A stretch of DNA of 64,000 nucleotides from contig JAUWJD010000012.1 of the NCBI GenBank assembly GCA_030607875.1, positions 1 through 64,000 on the forward strand, read 5' to 3'. This DNA is from Chloroflexota bacterium (GTDB taxonomy: Bacteria; Chloroflexota; Anaerolineae; UBA2200). The notes below the pieces were generated by a model, which was given only the letters and a program-made list of their open reading frames with translations, did not search any database and was not told the DNA's origin. Made by a program: the position numbers and the translations under genes. Positions 54,672 to 61,311 of the stretch are shown here, piece after piece; the stretch's first letter is position 1; every line of letters starts with the position of its first letter.

Positions 54672-55859
54672 TTACAACACTCGGCAAATGAGCCCTTTGA
54701 GATACGCTCCTTCAGGAAAAGTCAACAATACCGGGTGATCCGCGGCCTGTGAAAGCCTTTCCAGTATTTGGACGTCGCGCTGGGCATCCACGCTGGCTCC
54801 GAAAACCACCTTCTGGAACAGATCCGCCGTGACCAGGCCGGAGCAGGACATGGTGAACAGGATGCCCTCTGGGCGCAGCAACTGCATTGCCAGCAAGTTG
54901 ATGTCCTTGTATCCACGACAGGCGGCTTGCACCTGCGAGCGCTTGTAGGCGAACTTGGGTGGATCCAGAATGATCAGATCAAACTGTCGTCCTTCGCCTC
55001 GATACTGGCGCAAAACAGCGAACACGTCGCCCACTACGTATTCGTCATTGCGCTCTCCCAGTCCGTTGCGCTGCATGTTGCTGCGGGCCAGGGCCAGCGC
55101 CTCGGTAGAGGTATCCACGTTTGTGATCTGTTGGGCTCCGCAGTGGGCGGCATAGACGGTGAAACTGCCTGTGTAGGCGAAGGCATTCAACACACTGCGA
55201 CCGGCGCTGTAGCTGCTCAGTCGCTGGCGGTTGTCTCGTTGATCCAGGTAGAAACCTGTCTTTTGCCCACTCTTGATGTCCACCTGGAAGCAATAGCCGT
55301 TCTCCCTGATCTCCACCAGGTCAGGTGGCTCTTTGCCCCACAGCAGGCCAGTGCTTGGGCCGAGGTGCTCCTTCTCGCGGACGTTGACATCGCTGCGTTC
55401 GTAGATCCCTTCTGGCTGCAAGAGTTCAGCCAGGATGCCTACAATCTCTGACTTGCGCTGCTCTATACCAAGCGTTAGCGCTTGAACCACCAGATGATCA
55501 CTATAGCGATCAACAACGAGGCCAGGGAGCAGGTCAGATTCAGCGTGGATCAGACGGTAGGCGGTTGTGGCTTCGTCCTGCAGCAGCGCTCGACGGCCTT
55601 CCAGGGCCCGTTGTATGCGCTGCCGCCAGAAGGCTCGATCAGGAATCTCATCCTCAACCCAGGTAAGCAAGCGAACGGTGATCTGCGAGTGGCGGTTGAT
55701 GTAGCCCCTGGCCAGGAAGCGGTGTCTCTCATCCACTACCTCCACGATGTCGCCATCGACTGGCTTTCCTTCAATGCGCCCGATGGCTCCGGAAAAGATC
55801 CACGGGTGGCGGTTGAGAACTGGTTTCTCCCTGCCTGGTCTCAGGATGACCGTGCCCAT
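54672..55859 (-). CDS. rlmI: RlmI-family rRNA methyltransferase
   Basis: A 395-residue enzyme of the RlmI/RlmK group that methylates cytosine in 23S rRNA. An N-terminal PUA domain (about 1-75) is followed by a Rossmann fold: VLNAFAYTGSFTVYAAHCGA is motif I, NVDTSTEALALA motif II and LIILDPPKFA motif IV, with the conserved TMSCSG segment near the C-terminus. It starts one base after the tilS stop. The exact target base is inferred from the family. Confidence 0.9.
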   Translation of the reverse strand: MGTVILRPGREKPVLNRHPWIFSGAIGRIEGKPVDGDIVEVVDERHRFLARGYINRHSQITVRLLTWVEDEIPDRAFWRQRIQRALEGRRALLQDEATTAYRLIHAESDLLPGLVVDRYSDHLVVQALTLGIEQRKSEIVGILAELLQPEGIYERSDVNVREKEHLGPSTGLLWGKEPPDLVEIRENGYCFQVDIKSGQKTGFYLDQRDNRQRLSSYSAGRSVLNAFAYTGSFTVYAAHCGAQQITNVDTSTEALALARSNMQRNGLGERNDEYVVGDVFAVLRQYRGEGRQFDLIILDPPKFAYKRSQVQAACRGYKDINLLAMQLLRPEGILFTMSCSGLVTADLFQKVVFGASVDAQRDVQILERLSQAADHPVLLTFPEGAYLKGLICRVL

Positions 55860-55860
55860 G

Positions 55861-57357
55861 CTAGGCCTCGCTTCTGTTGCCCTTGATGAAGGATAGGTAC
55901 AGTACGCGCCTGGTCGTCTCCGTTACTTTGGCCCGTTCGTCAATGCGCCAGCCAGGCATCCACAGAACTTGACTGGGCGATACGAGTAGGGGGATCTGAT
56001 TCCGCCAGGCGCGAGGAATCTTGGCGTTGATCATAAAGTTGTTGACAGTAGTGGGCTTGTTGCCCAGGCCCTGTGGCCAGAAGCGGTCGCCGGTATGCCG
56101 GGGCCGCAGCCACAACTCGCCGCCCGTGATGTCATAGTCGAGGTAGGCCTGCCATGGCTGGGTGTGTTGTAGGGATTGCTCGTCCAGCGTTTGGCGTTCG
56201 AGGACCTGCGCAGTGATATGCCAATCCGACTCGGGCAGGGCCGTCTGACCAGGAATGGACAGGTTGACCTCAGTCTGGCGCAGCCACGGCAGGTCCGGCA
56301 ATGGCTCGGCGTATTCCTTGCTGGCCACGATGAATTGGTCATAACCTATCCTGACCTCCAGGCCACGTGGGAGGGTCACCGCCGTACCCGTGGTGCCTTC
56401 TTGCAGTACGCTTATGGCGTTGTCTATGTGCACCCAGTTGATGTTGCGCAGTGAACGGCGCAGGCGATGGATTGCCTCCCGGAGGACCGATCTCTGCAGG
56501 CTGAGCGGCAGTGAACGCCACTTCCTGAGGTCAAAGGCAACCGCTTGCTCGCTTTCAGTGAGGGTCGACTCAGCCCAGGCTTTGGCTGCCTGCTGCCGTA
56601 ATAGGGCGTAGTCGGCGGTGATGATTTTTGCAGAACGGAGGATGCCCTCCCGGATCCGCGGGTTGAAGGTCTCCAAGAAGGGCAGCAGTTCGTGCCGCAA
56701 CCTGTTGCGGTAGTACGTGGTGTCTAGGTTTGAACGGTCAAAACGCGGCTGCAGGCCCTGTTCAGCACAGTATGCTTCGATGTCGGCCCTTGGGCTCTCC
56801 AGCAGAGGTCTGATTAGCAGTAATCGATCCTTTGCTTTGTCCGGGCTGACTTCTTCATCTGCAAGCCGCAGTTCCTGGAGCCTGGATGCTGGCTGCATTC
56901 CCCTGAGGCCAGCCAGGCCCGATCCCCGCAGCCAGTGCATCAATATGGTCTCCACCTGGTCGTCGGCATTGTGCCCCACAGCGATCTTGGGCGCACCCGT
57001 ACGCCGTGCGACGCGGGCCAGGAAGGCATAGCGTGCCTGGCGGGCGGCTTCCTCGATGGCGAGCTTTTTCTCTCTGGCCAAGGCAGCGACATCTCGCGAT
57101 TCGATGCTTGCTGGCAGCCCCCATTCCTCCGCCAATTGCGCCACAAATGCTGCGTCAGCATCTGCCTCTGCCCCGCGCAGGCAGTGATTGAGGTGAGCGA
57201 CGTGCAGCTTTAGAGCATACTCATCGCGCAGGCGTAGAAGTAGGTGCAGCAGGCAGAGTGAATCCGGGCCACCAGAGACGCCTACGACGACCGCATCTCC
57301 GCTGTCGAGCAATTGATCACGTTCGATTATGCTCTGCACACGTTTGAGGAGTTCCAT
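55861..57357 (-). CDS. tilS: tRNA(Ile)-lysidine synthase
   Basis: The enzyme changes the anticodon C34 of one tRNA-Ile to lysidine. The PP-loop SGGPDS is at residues 28-33, followed by LHVAHLNHCLRG and GHNADDQVETILMHWLRGSGLAGL, which are classic TilS motifs. The C-terminal substrate domain includes RNRLRHELLPFL. The length is 498 residues. ATG 57357 was chosen over TTG 57366. The gene is one base upstream of rlmI. Confidence 0.95.
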   Translation of the reverse strand: MELLKRVQSIIERDQLLDSGDAVVVGVSGGPDSLCLLHLLLRLRDEYALKLHVAHLNHCLRGAEADADAAFVAQLAEEWGLPASIESRDVAALAREKKLAIEEAARQARYAFLARVARRTGAPKIAVGHNADDQVETILMHWLRGSGLAGLRGMQPASRLQELRLADEEVSPDKAKDRLLLIRPLLESPRADIEAYCAEQGLQPRFDRSNLDTTYYRNRLRHELLPFLETFNPRIREGILRSAKIITADYALLRQQAAKAWAESTLTESEQAVAFDLRKWRSLPLSLQRSVLREAIHRLRRSLRNINWVHIDNAISVLQEGTTGTAVTLPRGLEVRIGYDQFIVASKEYAEPLPDLPWLRQTEVNLSIPGQTALPESDWHITAQVLERQTLDEQSLQHTQPWQAYLDYDITGGELWLRPRHTGDRFWPQGLGNKPTTVNNFMINAKIPRAWRNQIPLLVSPSQVLWMPGWRIDERAKVTETTRRVLYLSFIKGNRSEA

Positions 57358-57446
57358 GCTTTCCAAGACCCTGATCTGCTGTGCAACACGTGTGTGACGT
57401 AAGGAGGGCAGAAACGGTTCGCCCGGCCATGAACTGGTGGAATCCT

Positions 57447-57803
57447 TCAGCGAATCTCGGCGGTATGGAAGGAAACGTTGGTGGAGGGATGCACCTGTTT
57501 GTCAATCCAATCCAGGTAGTCTGTGGTGCCGGCGATAATTGGCAGCGCGATGATTTCGGGAACCTCGTAGCTGTGCAACTGCTTGACCCGGACTGCCAGC
57601 GGTTCGAGCATCTCCGTTGCTGTCTTGACGATCAGCAGCACTTCCTGGTCATCTTGAACCTGGCCCTCCCAGCGGTAGACCGATTGGATGGGTGAGATGA
57701 TATTGACGCAGGCAGCCAGTCGCTCGTCTACCAGGGTGCGGGCGATATTCTGCCCTTCATCAACTGAGCCTGTGGTAATGAGGATAACGATGTGTGCTGA
57801 CAT
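57447..57803 (-). CDS. cutA: CutA divalent-ion tolerance protein
   Basis: This 118-residue trimeric protein of the CutA1 family has segments ILITTGSVDEGQNIARTLVDERLAACVNII (split over two strands) and YRWEGQVQDDQEVLLIVKT, with EVPEIIALPI. The role is not settled in the family. ATG 57803 stands six bases after AGGAG. It is the first gene of the leftward cluster, behind its own promoter. Confidence 0.94.
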   Translation of the reverse strand: MSAHIVILITTGSVDEGQNIARTLVDERLAACVNIISPIQSVYRWEGQVQDDQEVLLIVKTATEMLEPLAVRVKQLHSYEVPEIIALPIIAGTTDYLDWIDKQVHPSTNVSFHTAEIR

Positions 57804-57823
57804 GTGCAACTCCTGTTGGAGCT

Positions 57824-57851
57824 ATTCTATCGCAAGACGGAGCAAAAGCAA
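57824..57851 (-). promoter_or_regulatory. Promoter of the cutA cluster
   Basis: On the minus strand TTGCTT (57851-57846) and TAGAAT (57829-57824) are 16 bp apart, about 20 bases before the cutA start. Confidence 0.62.
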
Positions 57852-58116
57852 ATCATGCACGCTGGTAGCTGTCGACACCTGACGGTGTGAACATTGCCTC
57901 GCATCTGCTCGCAGGCCCTGGTCGTCCGCCTTGGAGGCTGCGGCGATCACCGACGTGCACAAGGTGGTTGGCCATCTCAAGAGGAAGGACTTGCCGGCAA
58001 GACTCTCCACGGTAACTGTAGTTGCACATTGAGTGGTCCCCCAGAACTCTGGCCTGCCCTACTAGGAGGTGTTGGCGAGGGGAGGATGCCCATGGCCCAA
58101 CCGGACATGAGGGGGT

Positions 58117-58530
58117 TTGGCCTACCAACGAGGACAGGTCATCCCGACTGGCAGGAGCCAGCAGCGGAGGGTATTCCAGTTTGACCCTGCCTTAACAAAG
58201 ACGAACGCAGCGGACACGCTGCGTTCATCTTGCGTAGAGGTGGGGCCTGGCAAAGGGCGCACCATATCGCTGCACTCTCAGGAAGCCTTGATACAACAGG
58301 CCCGCGAGTTCCAGCAAAGTGAGGGCAATGCACCTCATCGTGCGCTTCGACAAGTGGTCGAGCATCGGCTGGCTCGCTTGATGCAGTTGGGAGTTCGCCA
58401 ATCACGCTATTTGGGCAGGAAAAAGACGCTGTTCCAACTGCTCATGGCCGCCACAGTCGCCAATCTGACCCTGGTAGCGACCAAAACGGGCCAAATGCGA
58501 ACCCGAGGCGGCCACAAACATCTTTTTTGA
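58117..58530 (+). pseudogene. C-terminal relic of an IS1182-type transposase
   Basis: The frame includes GRTISLHSQEALIQQAREF, LRQVVEHRLARLMQLGVRQS and KKTLFQLLMAATVANLTL, the end of the DDE domain of IS1182-family transposases with the final Glu in VEHRLARL. The upstream catalytic half is absent. Some similarity may extend in other frames to 57860, and no terminal inverted repeats were identified. It is an inactive fragment. Confidence 0.78.
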
Positions 58531-58645
58531 TCTCCCGTTCTTGACTTCCTGATTGCTCGTGCTACTAATCGCGCCCTGTCTTTGGCTCGTGGCCTGGACC
58601 GCAAAACCCAAAGACGATCCCAATAAACACTCTTGGGCTAGATTT

Positions 58646-59074
58646 CTAGGGGATGCGCAGCTTCTGTCCCGGATGGATCAGATTCGGGTTGTCCCCAATG
58701 AGCTCTTTGTTGGCCTCATAGATCTCAGGCCAGCGCTTGGCGTCGCCAAGTAGCTCCTTGGCGATCTTGGAGAGAGAGTCGCCGCTCTTCACCTCGTAGA
58801 TCTGTTCTTTCGCAGCGGCTTTGTCGGGCTGGGCGCCCTTTTCTGCCATGCGCTTCATCGCTTCTTTGGCTTCTTCCTTGAGCTTCTGCCTCTCCAGCTT
58901 CTTCTTCTCTCGCTCCGCAGCGGCCTTTCGCGCTTCTTCCATCTCTTTCTTGCGCGCAGCAAGCTCCTCACGGCGCTTGCGGGCTGTTTCCTCGGACACT
59001 CGCTGAGGGGCCTCTTCCTTCTTCTCCTCTTCCTTCTTGCCTCGGCCAAAGATCCGATCCAGAATCGACGGCAT
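58646..59074 (-). CDS. Cytoplasmic coiled-coil LysM protein
   Basis: The 142-residue protein has no signal peptide. A strongly charged Lys/Glu/Arg/Ala-rich helix (about 12-85) is probably a coiled coil, and a single LysM domain follows (about 91-141: YEVKSGDSLSKIAKELLGD, then YEANKELIGDNPNLIHPGQ). A cytoplasmic LysM of this kind occurs in YgaU-like proteins. It follows the DUF4332 gene by 33 bases, so the two probably form an operon. Start ATG 59074 is behind AGGAGG. Confidence 0.87.
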   Translation of the reverse strand: MPSILDRIFGRGKKEEEKKEEAPQRVSEETARKRREELAARKKEMEEARKAAAEREKKKLERQKLKEEAKEAMKRMAEKGAQPDKAAAKEQIYEVKSGDSLSKIAKELLGDAKRWPEIYEANKELIGDNPNLIHPGQKLRIP

Positions 59075-59107
59075 GTTTGTTTCCTCCTGGTTAGTTGATG
59101 TCGTGTA

Positions 59108-59515
59108 CTAGTAGGTGAGAATACGAGGCAGCATCTTGGCCTGTGCTACCCAGTCCTTGACTTGCTTGAGAGTCGGCAAGCGTCGCACGAGCGCTTCGCG
59201 CTCGTTCGTTTCCCCGAGTGCCTGGTAGAGGTTCTCAGGGTTGCGCTGTGCCAGCTCGACAACCGTGTCCACGCCGGCTTCTTCCAACAGATCGGAGTAT
59301 TCCTCGCCAACTCCCTTGATGCGGAACAGGTCAGACAAGTTGGCCCATTCCAGGAGCAGCTTGGAGCCGATGCCTGTCTTCTCTGCCAATGCCTTACGCT
59401 GGTGCGGGGTTGCGCAGGCCTCTAGCAAGGCCTCCGTGGTGGTAATGCCAGCTTTCTCCTTCAGGATACTTTTGTAATGTGGCCCAATACCCTCAATGTT
59501 GATGATTCGTCCCAT
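59108..59515 (-). CDS. DUF4332-domain (helix-hairpin-helix-like) protein
   Basis: A small 135-residue protein with two helix-hairpin-helix-like modules: INIEGIGPHYKSILKEKAGI with TTTEALLEA, and LFRIKGVGEEYSDLLEEAGVDTVVELAQRNP. DUF4332 proteins resemble the DNA-binding ends of topoisomerases and polymerases, but the role of the family is not known. Start ATG 59515 is behind AAGGAGGAG. It lies just upstream of the LysM gene. Confidence 0.9.
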   Translation of the reverse strand: MGRIINIEGIGPHYKSILKEKAGITTTEALLEACATPHQRKALAEKTGIGSKLLLEWANLSDLFRIKGVGEEYSDLLEEAGVDTVVELAQRNPENLYQALGETNEREALVRRLPTLKQVKDWVAQAKMLPRILTY

Positions 59516-59628
59516 TTGCCTTATCTCCTCCTTTGCTATTCTTCGTGATCACACAACTAGGCACCAAGTAGCCTGGATTCAGGCGCGCTTGTTTCAGTAC
59601 TCGCGCATCACCTCCTCTATCGTATCAT

Positions 59629-59652
59629 TGTAGTGTTCAGATTCACACTACA
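59629..59652. promoter_or_regulatory. Inverted repeat upstream of the DUF4332 gene
   Basis: TGTAGTGT (59629-59636) and ACACTACA (59645-59652) are perfect inverted arms around TCAGATTC. They lie about 115 bases upstream of the DUF4332 start and may be an operator. The function is inferred. Confidence 0.4.
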
Positions 59653-59667
59653 GAGTACTGCGCCGAA

Positions 59668-59728
59668 GGTTGCTAAACTCAGGTGGTCCTTCTCAGACTG
59701 TAATTCGGTGAGATACGTTTAGCAATCC
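59668..59728. repeat. Palindromic MITE-like element, copy 2
   Basis: The 61-bp element has inverted ends GGTTGCTAAAC and GTTTAGCAATCC. It shares TTGCTAAACTCAGGT and further bases with the copy at 2289-2352, but the middle differs. Confidence 0.6.
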
Positions 59729-60086
59729 GTGCACGAAGCAGTAGAATTCCGGCAGGCTTGTTGTGGTAGCGATGTATGCCCAGTCGGTTCAGGTCTCGGC
59801 ATAGCTCTGCTTGATGTCCACGCCTTCAAAGGACATCCACGGGATAGTTGCTTGCTCCGCTCGGGAAGACGACTTGGGTCCTATTGTATCCCAGGTTCTC
59901 TGCCAGTGCAAACTCGGAATGGCGAAAACAGCTCGACCTGCTGTTCGCCACGATGTTGCCTGGATTACACAGCAAATAGCCCGATTGCGGAGGGGGGGTA
60001 ATGCGTAGAACGCGCAATGTAATGGCTTCGTAGTGGCGACTTTAGTCGCTCTTCTCCGCGAGGGAAGCCTGGCCTGGCTCAGCGGT
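59729..60086. other. Gap without a recognised gene
   Basis: Open frames exist, but none has a ribosome site or family marks. A short hairpin, GCGAC-TTTA-GTCGC, is at 60036-60049. Confidence 0.5.
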
Positions 60087-60782
60087 TCACCTCGATGGAC
60101 AGCGTTCTGTGATCTGATAGGTGCACACTCGAAAGTTCGTCATGCGGATCTCGAAGACAGACCCGCCCAGGGCTCGCTTGAACTGGCCGTCCTCAAACAC
60201 GGCGCAGGCATCGTCGTTTATGCCCCAGCCAGTGGCGGTCTGTGTCTGGGCCATGGCCTCCAGCATGTGGGGCAGGGCCTTCGATGCGCCAAAGTGCACG
60301 CTGATGACACAATCCTCGATCAGCCCCAGTCCGCTGGCCAGACGAACAGACTGTTCACCGGTGTCGTCCGGGGGAATGGCGCAGATCTTTGGAGCTATGA
60401 GCGCACCAGCAGACATGCCGGCGTAGGGGATGCCCTGCTGGCAGCGCTCGCCGATGATACTGCGCAGGGGCTCCGTTGCGTACAGGCGGTGGTAAGTGGG
60501 CGTGTGGCCCCCGCCGACGAAGATGCCGCTGGCTGCGCGGAGCCTTGTGGCCGCTGCCTCCACGTCTAGCGTACCGTCCTCACGCGGCACGATGGCGTGG
60601 TATCGGGTCACGCCGCGCTGCAACCAAGGCTCGACGTACTGGGCAACGTACTTTTCCCAGTTGGGTCCGCCCTGCAACAACAGGGCGATTGTCGCCGCAC
60701 TCCCGCCTGCGGCGGGGATGAACGCTTCAGCAGTTGCGTCAAATGCAGCGCTGCCACTTAGCAGGAAAAGCCTGCAAGTCAT
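60087..60782 (-). CDS. Peptidase S51-family protein (dipeptidase E/cyanophycinase-like)
   Basis: The 231-residue protein has the S51 nucleophile elbow YAGMSAGAL with Ser124, and GGGHT near residues 90-94. The family includes peptidase E, which removes N-terminal Asp, and cyanophycinase; the substrate cannot be fixed here. Start ATG 60782. It stands alone on its strand. Confidence 0.85.
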   Translation of the reverse strand: MTCRLFLLSGSAAFDATAEAFIPAAGGSAATIALLLQGGPNWEKYVAQYVEPWLQRGVTRYHAIVPREDGTLDVEAAATRLRAASGIFVGGGHTPTYHRLYATEPLRSIIGERCQQGIPYAGMSAGALIAPKICAIPPDDTGEQSVRLASGLGLIEDCVISVHFGASKALPHMLEAMAQTQTATGWGINDDACAVFEDGQFKRALGGSVFEIRMTNFRVCTYQITERCPSR

Positions 60783-61311
60783 TGTAGCAGCGAGTTAGTG
60801 TTTGCTAGACGGACCAAGGCAAGACACATCAATGGAGCGGCCTCACTAGTCGAAGACTGGTACACAAGCACGAAAACGTTGAGCGTAGCTCGACAGGCCA
60901 GCAGTGCCGTGCGCCGGAATGGCAGCATTGCGCTCGTCGTCGATACAAGCGAAGATCTACCGTGTGGGTCTTGGCATCGAGCCTCCGAGGAGCAACTGGA
61001 TTAGCTCGACTATCCACCAAATCAGCGGTCAAAAGCTACCACAGATGTGCACTGAAGGTATTCTTCGCCCGAGCCTTCGCCCTCACGAGTGTACGTTCTT
61101 CTGGACTTTCATGCTTTCCCTCCGATAGTGATATGATACACCAATTTCGCTTATCTTGGTGCCCACTTTTTCGGGGGAAGATCAAAGATCAATAGCGAAG
61201 TTGACGGCCAATGCGTGAACAATTTGCTTGGAGGTTTCGCATCACTTCAGACGCTGCGACTCGCGTTGCTCCTTCCCGGTCTACGCCATTGAGGTTCGTT
61301 GACTCGGCCCA
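60783..61311. other. Gap without a recognised gene
   Basis: No frame has a convincing start or family marks, and no strong hairpin is evident. It separates the S51 gene from the 3' end of the STAND-type gene upstream of it on the same strand. Confidence 0.5.

Noticed and set aside
59594..59608. Tiny leader frame MREY upstream of the DUF4332 gene
   Set aside because: A GGAGGTG lies directly before it but too close to the ATG, and four codons are not enough evidence for attenuation.
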